Of a stretch of 19,559 bases of DNA, positions 1 to 6,418 are shown piece by piece. A program made the translations under genes and the position numbers. How positions within the stretch are numbered: the first letter of the stretch is position 1; each line of letters starts with the position of its first letter. Source of the stretch: Planctomycetota bacterium (lineage in GTDB: Bacteria > Planctomycetota > Phycisphaerae > Phycisphaerales > SM1A02); contig JACNLR010000077.1 of assembly GCA_014381385.1 (NCBI GenBank), positions 1-19,559 of the forward strand, in the 5' to 3' direction. The notes under the pieces were generated by a model that saw nothing but the letters and a program-made list of their open reading frames with translations, was not told where the DNA came from and did no database searches.

Positions 1-481
1 TCCGCTGAGCAGTCATGCGGAAATCGGGGTACGTGTCACAAAAAACTGCCTTAGCATCAGCGATACGTGCAAGAGTTGGATAAATCACAAAGTAAGGATC
101 GGGAACAATCAATTCATCTCCGGGTCCAAGAATCGCCAAACATGCAAGCGTCAAAGCTCCGGCAGTGCCACAAGTAACCATTGCGCTGTGGTGTGCTTTC
201 TCATCGAACTCCCAGCCAAACTGCGAGTGCAGTCTCGCATGAATCGAAGCTAACAAAGCTGCATCGCCTACTGTAGATGTATATCCATTCTTGTCCGAAA
301 GAATTGCATCAATTGCAGCTTGTTTGATTGAATCAGGTACTAAAAAATCTGGTTGCCCGATTGATAGATTCACTGGGTCTTCACATGCTTGCGCAAGTGC
401 CCAAGCGCGGCGTATCCCCGAATCCTCTATGTCTTGTACGCGCTTCGAAAGCAGACGCCCAATGTCGAGCGGAGCAGTCAA
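1..481 (-). CDS. Class I/II PLP-dependent aminotransferase, N-terminal part (truncated by window edge)
   Basis: The reverse strand is open for 160 codons and runs off the left edge. The start I choose is TTG, two bases after the stop of the upstream small basic protein, with GAAGAG just before it; there is no ATG until residue 101. Visible fold type I features are NLSIGQPDF (residues 38-46), the substrate-entry motif seen near the N-terminus of aspartate, alanine and aromatic aminotransferases; GYTSTVG (66-72); and the cofactor-phosphate region TCGTAGAL (103-110), followed by LGPGDELIVPDPYFVIY. The PLP-binding lysine lies beyond the window, so the substrate cannot be assigned. The family moves amino groups between an amino acid and a 2-oxo acid in the cytoplasm. 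It is probably co-transcribed with the genes to its right. Family call firm, substrate unknown. Confidence 0.88.
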   Translation of the reverse strand, partial: MTAPLDIGRLLSKRVQDIEDSGIRRAWALAQACEDPVNLSIGQPDFLVPDSIKQAAIDAILSDKNGYTSTVGDAALLASIHARLHSQFGWEFDEKAHHSAMVTCGTAGALTLACLAILGPGDELIVPDPYFVIYPTLARIADAKAVFCDTYPDFRMTAQR

Positions 482-483
482 GA

Positions 484-720
484 TTACTCTTCGCTGCCTG
501 CTACTTCTACACCGTCTTCAGTGCCGTCGTCTTCTTTCTTCTGCTTACCAGCAATTTTTATCTTCCGGCTTCCAACCTTTGGTAAGCCAATCGGTGAGCC
601 ACTTTCTTTGTCGAATTTATCTGCACCTGCAAGTTGCTCGATGCGTTCGGCACGAGTAAGTACGTTGCGGTGTTGGTTTAGACCTGCTGGTTTTGTTTTC
701 AAACTTCGGTGAAGACTCAT
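484..720 (-). CDS. Small basic protein, PVC-superphylum signature type
   Basis: This is a 78-residue protein with a basic N-terminal half and an acidic C-terminal tail rich in Glu and Asp. The motif HRNVLTRAERIEQL (residues 17-30), followed by SPIGLPKVGSRKIKI, matches my recollection of the short basic protein conserved across Planctomycetes, Verrucomicrobia and Chlamydiae (TIGR04137-like), described as a signature of that superphylum and thought to have a housekeeping, possibly ribosome-linked, role. ATG is preceded by AGGA at 9 bases. It lies 26 bases downstream of the SPOR-like gene and 2 bases upstream of the aminotransferase start. The acidic tail after about residue 60 looks longer than in the family members I remember. 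No enzymatic function is claimed. It is also the best single taxonomic marker here. Confidence 0.82.
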   Translation of the reverse strand: MSLHRSLKTKPAGLNQHRNVLTRAERIEQLAGADKFDKESGSPIGLPKVGSRKIKIAGKQKKEDDGTEDGVEVAGSEE

Positions 721-746
721 AATTCTGATTCCTAATCTAGAGCGCT

Positions 747-1427
747 TTACTTCTTGTAAAGCGATTGGTATGCATCCTTTAGGTCACTTCCGCGACCCGC
801 GTTAGTAGTTGTCCATTGTTGCCCAATGGCATGAATCTTGGACCGGACATCCGTAGCAACTGCATCATTCGGGTCCTGAGATCCTGGCAACGCAATAACA
901 CGGTAGAGCCGCGTATTATTGCCAGAAATGGCATATGTTTCAAGTCCTTTTTCCCTACAGAACGATGCTAATTGTACCGCACCATCTTTTGTTGTCTGAA
1001 TAAGGGTGAAATAGTTCTTTCCTCCCACCCGTGGATCACTGGTAATAGGCCCCCAGCCTGTTTGTGTCACGTGCGTCGATGGTTGGTTTTTAGGCAAATT
1101 AACCGCTTTTGAGTTCGATAGCGGTGGGCTTGGCTGGGAAACCGCAACCTCTTCAAAGATACGGCTACCATAATCTTCCCTTGCGATATCCGAACCACGC
1201 CGGAATCCCATTGTGTATGAAATTACGATTAAAGCAATGCAAATTGCAACAATAACTCCAATTGAACCAATCGACATTCGAACAGACCGTCCGGGCGTCA
1301 ACACGTTGTGCGCAAGGCTGTCGTCTTGGGCGAAGTCAACGCTTTCGAGCTCTGGTTTGCGTTTCCGTCCAAGAGGTTTGTTTGTTGAGATTAACTCGTA
1401 CAGTGCGGGACCTTTTTTTCGACTCAC
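747..1427 (-). CDS. Single-pass membrane protein with C-terminal SPOR-like domain
   Basis: This is 226 residues when started at GTG 1427. That codon overlaps the acpS stop as GTGA and has a strong GGAGG six bases upstream; the longer open frame to 1496 would run far into acpS. The first 50 residues are basic and cytoplasmic and include GPALYELIS (6-14). One membrane helix spans about 53-75 (GSIGVIVAICIALIVISYTM), a Pro/Ser-rich linker spans 95-125, and a domain of about 137-205 starts NYFTLIQTTKDGA and contains RLYRVIALPG. The beta-alpha-beta pattern with alternating hydrophobic strands resembles SPOR domains, which bind denuded peptidoglycan glycan strands. The SPOR call is inferred from pattern and should be tested by profile search. 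The context, behind acpS, is one of housekeeping envelope growth. Confidence 0.7.
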   Translation of the reverse strand: MSRKKGPALYELISTNKPLGRKRKPELESVDFAQDDSLAHNVLTPGRSVRMSIGSIGVIVAICIALIVISYTMGFRRGSDIAREDYGSRIFEEVAVSQPSPPLSNSKAVNLPKNQPSTHVTQTGWGPITSDPRVGGKNYFTLIQTTKDGAVQLASFCREKGLETYAISGNNTRLYRVIALPGSQDPNDAVATDVRSKIHAIGQQWTTTNAGRGSDLKDAYQSLYKK

Positions 1428-1813
1428 TTTGTACCTCCAATTCCAATCACACTTGCCATTGCCATACTGTTCGTATGCGATAAGCTCAATCGCCATTCAC
1501 AAATACCTTGGTCTGCTGCTACTTCAGCAGCACGACCGAATAACGTTAGTATCGGTGGACCGTCTTCTCTTGAAACGCTCACATCCACCCAATTAATACC
1601 CCCTGCAAGACCTGTGCCAAGCGCTTTGAGTACAGCTTCTTTTGCTGCGTACCTTGCCGCGAATCGTTGCGCGCGCATCTCTTTCGAAGAAACGTCCGCT
1701 GCTTCTTGCTCTGTTTTGGTGAAGCATCGATCAATGAAAGTTTGCCCATGTGTCTCTAGCATCGTCGCAACACGATCCACATCTATAATGTCGATGCCAT
1801 GCACGAGAATCAT
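1424..1813 (-). CDS. acpS: Holo-[acyl-carrier-protein] synthase
   Basis: AcpS transfers 4'-phosphopantetheine from CoA to the serine of acyl carrier protein, activating it for fatty acid synthesis. The 129-residue protein has the usual AcpS length. It begins MILVHGIDIIDVDR, with the conserved metal-ligand Asp at residue 8, and has RFAARYAAKEAVLKALGTG (50-68), where Glu59 fits the second metal ligand. LSLSHT (110-115) and ASVIGIG at the end complete the pattern. I start at ATG 1813, whose ATGA overlaps the moaB stop and which has GGAG eight bases upstream; the frame extends to 1834 but only inside moaB. Its own stop overlaps the next gene's GTG start, so the three genes form one tight unit. 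Confidence 0.95.
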   Translation of the reverse strand: MILVHGIDIIDVDRVATMLETHGQTFIDRCFTKTEQEAADVSSKEMRAQRFAARYAAKEAVLKALGTGLAGGINWVDVSVSREDGPPILTLFGRAAEVAADQGICEWRLSLSHTNSMAMASVIGIGGTK

Positions 1814-2325
1814 CTGGTCGTCTCCATTAAGCACACATCAAGTAAATGACCAAGTTGCCCTGTGACCAATTTCTGCATCGCAAGCGTTACCGCATTAGGC
1901 GAACCGGGGAGCATAAATATTGGTGTTCGCAGAATTCCAACGTCAATCCAGCCAGCATGGGCGCGGCTAAGCATCGCTGCTGCTCCAATTTCTTCGTAAC
2001 TAAGTTGACGAAAAAGTTCTCCAAAGCCGGGCATGCTTGCAGCAAGCAGTGGCAGAATCGCTTCCGGAGTTACATCTCTTTTGGAGATACCCGTTCCACC
2101 AGTCACAACAATAGCGTCGACTGTTTCATCCTCTGCCCATTTCATAACAAACGAGGCAATCACAGCTTTTTCGTCGGGCACAATCTCACGCGTTGCGATT
2201 GAGTGGCCAGCAAGTTTTAACTCCTCAACTGCAATAGCACCGCTGCGATCATCTTTAATCGAACGTGTATCGCTCACAGTAAGTACTGCAACGACAGCTT
2301 TCCTTTCTGAAGTACCATGCTTCAT
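1810..2325 (-). CDS. moaB: Molybdenum cofactor biosynthesis protein, MoaB/MogA family
   Basis: This is a 171-residue protein of the MoaB/MogA family, which adenylylates molybdopterin before molybdate insertion. The start VVAVLTVSDTRSIKDDRSG (11-29), the nucleotide-binding loop TGGTGISKRDVTPEA (75-89) and PGSPNAV (140-146) are all intact, as in functional enzymes. The length fits MoaB (about 170) better than gephyrin or MoeA. It is the first gene of the minus-strand unit; its stop overlaps acpS by four bases. It diverges from moaE, with only 50 bases between the start codons chosen here, so the two cofactor genes probably share a control region. moaA, moaC, moaD and moeA are not in the window. 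Whether it acts as MoaB or MogA cannot be decided from sequence alone. Confidence 0.92.
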   Translation of the reverse strand: MKHGTSERKAVVAVLTVSDTRSIKDDRSGAIAVEELKLAGHSIATREIVPDEKAVIASFVMKWAEDETVDAIVVTGGTGISKRDVTPEAILPLLAASMPGFGELFRQLSYEEIGAAAMLSRAHAGWIDVGILRTPIFMLPGSPNAVTLAMQKLVTGQLGHLLDVCLMETTR

Positions 2326-2356
2326 GCACGCAGCATACCCTATTGATGGCTAGCAG

Positions 2357-2365
2357 TGCTACCAT
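2357..2365 (+). promoter_or_regulatory. Candidate extended -10 element upstream of moaE
   Basis: TG-C-TACCAT matches the extended -10 form TGnTAnnnT. Transcription about 7-8 bases downstream would begin 3-4 bases before the ATG at 2376, giving a nearly leaderless mRNA. This fits the absence of any Shine-Dalgarno motif before that ATG. No convincing -35 was found. Confidence 0.35.
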
Positions 2366-2375
2366 GCCCCAAGAC

Positions 2376-2819
2376 ATGGCAAAACAACAAATCGAAATTC
2401 AATTCATTGCAGATGCCATCGACGTAGGGGTCGCAACTGTATTACCCTCCATTGGTTGTGGAGGCGAGTGCATTTTCGTCGGCCGCACGAGACCTCAAAA
2501 TAATGAGCAGCATGGAGAACTCAAAGCACTACAGTACGATTGCTATGAAGAATTGGCAGAAAAAGAACTCCAAGCACTCGCCAAAGAAGCGATACGACGA
2601 TTTGGCGTTAGGCACATCCGCGTAACGCACAGCGTTGGTCGCGTCGCAATTCACCAAGCAAGTGTTGTCATCGCTGTAGCAAGTGACCATCGAGACGATG
2701 CCTTTACCGCTTGTCGGTTTATGATTGACATACTCAAGCAGCGAGTACCAATATGGAAACAAGAAGTATGGTCAGATGGTACAACTTGGTCTAATGGCGT
2801 ACCACTGATTGCCACATGA
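2376..2819 (+). CDS. moaE: Molybdopterin synthase catalytic subunit
   Basis: MoaE forms the large subunit of molybdopterin synthase and, with the thiocarboxylated MoaD, converts precursor Z (cPMP) to molybdopterin. From ATG 2376 the protein is 147 residues, the normal MoaE length. Seen directly: CIFVGRTRPQN (32-42), LQYDCYEELAEKEL, VTHSVGRVAI (83-92), HRDDAF (105-110) and DILKQRVPIWKQE (118-130), where Lys121 and Lys128 fit the catalytic lysines. The open frame reaches back to ATG 2346, or to a TTG at 2343, but those residues do not match MoaE; the 2376 start also places the gene just after an extended -10. The stop overlaps the next start as ATGA. MoaD is not adjacent. Confidence 0.93.
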   Translation: MAKQQIEIQFIADAIDVGVATVLPSIGCGGECIFVGRTRPQNNEQHGELKALQYDCYEELAEKELQALAKEAIRRFGVRHIRVTHSVGRVAIHQASVVIAVASDHRDDAFTACRFMIDILKQRVPIWKQEVWSDGTTWSNGVPLIAT

Positions 2820-3079
2820 AAGGCAACATCGCAATAATTCTTGCACTTTTGGGCATTAGCTGCTTTGTATATGTTTTTGGCTGGCTTAGTCCCGAAACAA
2901 ATTCTCTCCTCAAGCAAAATAACGACCTCATTGCGCTCAATCTATTTGAAGAAGCAGCACAATATAAAATCGAAGCAAAGGAGATTTCCAGATGGATAAT
3001 CCCAATCGCGACGCTTGGCTGTTTACTACTTATTCCCATTAACATCTATATCATTCGCGCACAAATGAAGAAATTATGA
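2816..3079 (+). CDS. Small two-helix membrane protein of unknown function
   Basis: This is an 87-residue protein I do not recognise. It has a hydrophobic helix at about 5-24 (IAIILALLGISCFVYVFGWL), a polar, mostly helical middle containing LIALNLFEEAAQYKIEAKEI, and a second membrane helix at about 61-80, ending in a short basic tail. The two-helix layout suggests a hairpin with the middle segment on one side of the membrane. It is translationally coupled on both sides: its ATG overlaps the moaE stop and its stop overlaps the nth start, each as ATGA. That coupling is the main evidence that it is a real gene. The context does not suggest a function, since moaE and nth have no known link to a membrane partner. 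Confidence 0.7.
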   Translation: MKGNIAIILALLGISCFVYVFGWLSPETNSLLKQNNDLIALNLFEEAAQYKIEAKEISRWIIPIATLGCLLLIPINIYIIRAQMKKL

Positions 3080-3714
3080 TCGCCAATAAACGCGCAAAAA
3101 AATTGTTTGCAGAATTGCAGGAACGATATCCAGATGCACACTGTGCCCTTGCGTACAATTCGCCGCTGGAATTGTTGTTCGCGACAATTCTTTCAGCGCA
3201 GTCAACAGATGTCGGCGTGAACAAAGCGACTCCCGCTTTGTTCAAAGCGTTTCCAACAGTGCAAGACTACGCAAATTCGTCACCAGAAGAAATAGAACCC
3301 TATATTTCTTCCATCGGCCTCTTTCGCAGCAAGGCTAAATCACTCTATACTTCTGCAAACATGATCGTAGATGATTATGGAGGCGAAGTACCAGACAATA
3401 TGAAAGACCTTGTCAAACTTCGAGGTGTTGCACGTAAAACTGCCAACGTCGTCCTAGGCAACGCCTTCCGTAAAAACGAAGGAGTCGTCGTCGATACACA
3501 CGTCGGACGCCTTGCACAACGATTTGGATTAACAACAGAAACCAAGCCAGACAAAATCGAAAAGGATTTAATGGCACTCTTTCCCCAAGAACAATGGACT
3601 TTGCTTAGCCACTTGCTCGTTTGGCATGGCCGCCAAGTTTGCAAAAAACGCGGCGGATCGTGTAACGAAGATGCAATTTGTAAGCGTTATTGTTCTAACG
3701 CAATTTCGCCTTGA
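3076..3714 (+). CDS. nth: Endonuclease III, DNA glycosylase/AP lyase
   Basis: Nth removes oxidised pyrimidines and nicks the abasic site in base excision repair. At 212 residues it matches E. coli Nth (211). LLFATILSAQSTD lies in the N-terminal half. The helix-hairpin-helix LRGVARKTANVVL carries the catalytic lysine (Lys121), and VDTHVGR carries the catalytic aspartate (Asp140). The C-terminal Fe-S region has four cysteines, at 189, 196, 202 and 206, with spacing C-X6-C-X5-C-X3-C instead of the family's C-X6-C-X2-C-X5-C. The first two align with E. coli, but the third and fourth are displaced. ATG 3076 overlaps the upstream stop and follows a GAAG. The last 28 bases overlap the end of the convergent gene. 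Confidence 0.95.
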   Translation: MIANKRAKKLFAELQERYPDAHCALAYNSPLELLFATILSAQSTDVGVNKATPALFKAFPTVQDYANSSPEEIEPYISSIGLFRSKAKSLYTSANMIVDDYGGEVPDNMKDLVKLRGVARKTANVVLGNAFRKNEGVVVDTHVGRLAQRFGLTTETKPDKIEKDLMALFPQEQWTLLSHLLVWHGRQVCKKRGGSCNEDAICKRYCSNAISP

Positions 3715-5120
3715 ACTTCTTCAAGCGTACCCACAAACCCCGCTGCTGAAACAAAGCAAACACCCCCGTCAAAGAGTGAGATTAGTTGCACAATTGGCCC
3801 CGCAAGTTGCACTTGGTCAACTTCTATAAACTCTCCGCTGCTTGTCTGCTTGCACACAGATACTCCACCTTGCGTCCCAAACCAGAAATTTCCTTCTAAA
3901 GCAATAACCGTTACCGCTGGCTGTGTTAACGCGAGCGCCACATTACCAGAGTCAGTCGAAATTACAACTTCACCACTTTGCGATTGTATTCTCGCTTCAC
4001 CGCCCAGAACAATAGCGCTAGTCTGAATTTCAATTGGTTCAATTTGGTCTTGGGAGTATTCAATCCCCTCATTAAATCTGTAGAGAATAGAACCCCTTCC
4101 CGTTGGCACTTGCAAAGTGCGAACGTCGTACACACCAGCGCCAAGTACTCCATGCGATGGCACGATTCGAAAAAGTGTTTCTCCTGGCCCACCTGCATCT
4201 GGCGAAATGCGATAAACACCTCTTCCAAAATTACCACTGAGCGCAAAATAATTTGAGGCGAGGAGACCGATGTTTTCAACGCCTTCAATAGCAAAAGAAC
4301 GAAGCAAGCGCAATTCTTTTGGTGCAATTCCAAGGACATGGATTCCTGTAGTAGTCGTTACAAAAACTCTACTCCCTCGAGTAAGAATATTTGTAGGAAC
4401 CCCCTCAAGAACTACTCTTGCTAAGGTTGAAACTATTGGTTGCAAATCTCCTGCAAGCAATCCAACCTCCGTCTCGTCGCCAATGCTACGTAGATACAAA
4501 ATCGTACCTAGGTCGACATTTGCAGTTGGGTCTAGTTCAATAAGTTGTGCAGCACGGCCCAGCGTTTCACCGGATTTACTGCTTACTATAGATCGATTGG
4601 AAACGTAAACTATTCCTTCAGTCGTTGACTTCGCTGCACTTGCAATATCACAATCGCATGTAATGATTTTTTTGCCGTCTCGAAGTGCGACCACACCACC
4701 CTCGCCGAAGACGACTGGTTCGTTTCGAACTGTAGCTAAACTATGCGGAAGAATACCTAGCACATCAGAAGTTCTTGTGCGTATCAACTCTGGCTGCATT
4801 GGATTGATGACATCGAATTCAAGTACTTCTTTACCATCAAGGAGGACATACAACAAATTGCCATCGAGTAACAATTCCGTACAAAGAGCCGTTGCTGGGC
4901 TTGCGAGTTTGACCGTAGTTAAAAGAGTGCCCTTGTTTTTATGCAGAACATGAAGATTCGCACCTTCAGCCTGATACCAATAATTGCCCCCAATCACAAG
5001 CGCAGTCGCGGGACCGCCACAAGCGTGGGTTACTCGAAGGCTAGAAGCCCAGAGAGGATGGCTTACACCCAAGGATAAAAAGAAAACAATAAAGAGACAA
5101 ATCTTTCGCATTCGTGTCAT
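3687..5120 (-). CDS. Exported repeat protein, possibly beta-propeller; function unknown
   Basis: From ATG 5120 the protein is 477 residues and begins with a clear signal peptide: basic MTRMRKI, hydrophobic LFIVFFLSLGV, then a probable cleavage site after LWA near residue 26. The mature part has no membrane helix. It is built of repeated short beta-rich units such as NLHVLHKNKG, GIVYVSNRSI, RVFVTTTTGIHVLG and NFWFGTQGGVSVC, the spacing expected of a seven- or eight-bladed propeller reading out a series of values. I recognise no catalytic motif. The open frame extends to 5162, but that would run into the divergent TPR gene. A later ATG (5111) is also possible. The 3' end overlaps nth by 28 bases in convergent orientation. 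Periplasmic or surface location is inferred. Confidence 0.72.
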   Translation of the reverse strand: MTRMRKICLFIVFFLSLGVSHPLWASSLRVTHACGGPATALVIGGNYWYQAEGANLHVLHKNKGTLLTTVKLASPATALCTELLLDGNLLYVLLDGKEVLEFDVINPMQPELIRTRTSDVLGILPHSLATVRNEPVVFGEGGVVALRDGKKIITCDCDIASAAKSTTEGIVYVSNRSIVSSKSGETLGRAAQLIELDPTANVDLGTILYLRSIGDETEVGLLAGDLQPIVSTLARVVLEGVPTNILTRGSRVFVTTTTGIHVLGIAPKELRLLRSFAIEGVENIGLLASNYFALSGNFGRGVYRISPDAGGPGETLFRIVPSHGVLGAGVYDVRTLQVPTGRGSILYRFNEGIEYSQDQIEPIEIQTSAIVLGGEARIQSQSGEVVISTDSGNVALALTQPAVTVIALEGNFWFGTQGGVSVCKQTSSGEFIEVDQVQLAGPIVQLISLFDGGVCFVSAAGFVGTLEEVQGEIALEQ

Positions 5121-5129
5121 GATACAACT

Positions 5130-5453
5130 ATGAGCACACCTAGTAATGATCGACTTAGCCAATTACGGAATCTTCTTGAATGCGACCCCCATGATGCATT
5201 CTGTATGTATGGAATCGCGATGGAATACGCCAAATCAAATGCACACCAAGAAGCCATCGCATGGTTTGACCGTACAATGGAAACAGACCCTGCCTATTCC
5301 TATGCTTGGTACCACAAAGCGAGAAGCCAAGATTCCCTTGGCGACCAAGCAGGAGCGATCCGTACATTAGAAGACGGAATAAGGCATGCAATTACTGCTG
5401 GCGATACTCACACAGAAGACGAAATGAAGGCATTACTACAAGATATTTCATGA
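5130..5453 (+). CDS. Small TPR-repeat protein
   Basis: This is a 107-residue cytoplasmic protein with no signal peptide. Two to three tetratricopeptide units are visible: DAFCMYGIAMEYAKSNAHQE with AIAWFDRTMETDPAYSYAWY, then HKARSQDSLGDQAGAIRTLE and a C-terminal helix. The conserved small and aromatic residues at TPR positions 8, 20, 27 and 32 are present. Short proteins of this type, starting DRLxQLRxxLExxPxD, are familiar to me from Planctomycetes, where they act presumably as protein-interaction modules; no partner is known. ATG 5130 lies only 9 bases from the divergent start at 5120 and has no Shine-Dalgarno motif. The stop overlaps recX as ATGA, so the two are probably translated together. 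Confidence 0.82.
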   Translation: MSTPSNDRLSQLRNLLECDPHDAFCMYGIAMEYAKSNAHQEAIAWFDRTMETDPAYSYAWYHKARSQDSLGDQAGAIRTLEDGIRHAITAGDTHTEDEMKALLQDIS

Positions 5454-6088
5454 CCCACCTCATCACTTCAATTGAACCTTCTGAAAAAGACCCAAACGCG
5501 CGTGATATCTATGTCCAAGGAAAATTCGCCATGACAGTGCCATGTGCGACAATCGAGGAATTGCAACTTACAGTCGAACAAGCGTGGGACGATGCAGCGA
5601 CCAATGCTATTGAAACGGCCTGTGCGATTGCATCAGCAAGACAAATAGCATTAGACCTCATTACTAGACGAACTTGGGGCAGTGGAGAGTTACGTTCTCG
5701 GCTTGTAAAACGAGGAAGTACGCAATCTGTAGCAGAAGAAACGGTTGAACAACTTGTTGAGGATGGCTGGCTCGATGACCACGCCTTTGCTCGTGCGCTC
5801 ATTCGGCAATGGCTTCGCAAAGAACCCGCAGGCCGAAGATGGCTTGCTCATAAATTACGGGAAAAAGAAGTCGACCCAAACACAGCCAAGCGTGCAATTG
5901 ATGAAGAACTAGGTGAGCAGAGCGAACAATATGCAGCTGATTTGTTTGCTGCGACTCGTTTTGCAAAAATTTCTTCTGATGACGAAGGTGCCACTCGTAA
6001 GAAAATTGTTTCTGCATTGACGCGAAAGGGTTTTGCCATTGACGTCGCTGCTGAAGCTTTCCGCAAGGCACAAGAGGCACATTCTTAA
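5450..6088 (+). CDS. recX: RecX family regulatory protein
   Basis: RecX binds RecA filaments and limits recombinase activity. The 212-residue protein has the three-helix repeats of the family: ALDLITRRTWGSGELRSRLV, then VEQLVEDGWLDDHAFARALI, which carries the very typical G-[WY]-[LI]-[DN]-D-x-x-[FY]-A motif, then GRRWLAHKLREKEVDPNTA and a last unit TRKKIVSALTRKGFAIDVA. The N-terminal 60 residues include YVQGKFAMTV, the beta-strand segment seen in longer RecX proteins. I start at ATG 5450, which overlaps the TPR stop as ATGA; the frame is open back to 5306, but only inside the TPR gene. recA is not next to it here, although the two are adjacent in many bacteria. Confidence 0.92.
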   Translation: MTHLITSIEPSEKDPNARDIYVQGKFAMTVPCATIEELQLTVEQAWDDAATNAIETACAIASARQIALDLITRRTWGSGELRSRLVKRGSTQSVAEETVEQLVEDGWLDDHAFARALIRQWLRKEPAGRRWLAHKLREKEVDPNTAKRAIDEELGEQSEQYAADLFAATRFAKISSDDEGATRKKIVSALTRKGFAIDVAAEAFRKAQEAHS

Positions 6089-6103
6089 GCTAGGATGTAC
6101 AAA

Positions 6104-6418
6104 ATGCCCGAACTCGATACACTTCCAATTGAGATTTCCTTCGAAGATGCGATAGGCATGAAAGAAGTAGCGATTATCGACTGCCGATCGACTGAGGAAT
6201 TTGAAGACGGGCACCTTGCACGAGCAATCCACTTGCCCTTACAACATCTGAGCATTCAGATTGATGATTTTCCTTGTTCAAACGAGGACACTATCTTTGT
6301 ATATTGCAGAACAGGAAACAGATCCCATACATTTGCTGTTTATCTACGGTCCATTGGGTTCACAAAATGCCAATCAATAGCTGGCGGGTATTCGCTTTGG
6401 GGTGAAATGACATGCTAA
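6104..6418 (+). CDS. Single-domain rhodanese-like sulfurtransferase
   Basis: This is a 104-residue single rhodanese domain. It shows IIDCRSTEEFEDGHLARAIH (25-43), the CH2A-like IDxRxxxExxxGHIxGAxx pattern, and the active-site loop VYCRTGNRS with the persulfide-forming Cys68. GGYSLW near the end is also typical. Such proteins carry or transfer sulfane sulfur in the cytoplasm; the physiological acceptor is not evident. I choose ATG 6104, which has AGGA eight bases upstream; ATG 6095, three codons earlier, lacks a correctly spaced Shine-Dalgarno motif. It follows recX by 15 bases and overlaps cdsA by seven bases, so it belongs to the same unit. A role in supplying sulfur for molybdopterin is conceivable but has no local support. 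Confidence 0.88.
   Translation: MPELDTLPIEISFEDAIGMKEVAIIDCRSTEEFEDGHLARAIHLPLQHLSIQIDDFPCSNEDTIFVYCRTGNRSHTFAVYLRSIGFTKCQSIAGGYSLWGEMTC

Noticed and set aside
291..712. Plus-strand open frames of 85-122 codons over the small basic protein and aminotransferase
   Set aside because: They are antisense to two genes with clear family motifs, and their products are Cys/Ser/Arg-rich in the way typical of antisense frames.
1428..1496. Longer N-terminus of the SPOR-like protein
   Set aside because: These codons overlap the end of acpS, and a GGAGG-GTG start with GTGA overlap lies downstream.
3640..3714. Frameshift as the explanation for the Nth cysteine spacing
   Set aside because: The frame reads through to a normal length with four cysteines. 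A single insertion or deletion would not restore the canonical spacing without losing the last cysteines.
5306..5449. 48-residue N-terminal extension of RecX
   Set aside because: It lies inside the TPR gene, is Arg-rich in an out-of-frame manner, and an ATGA-coupled start exists at 5450.
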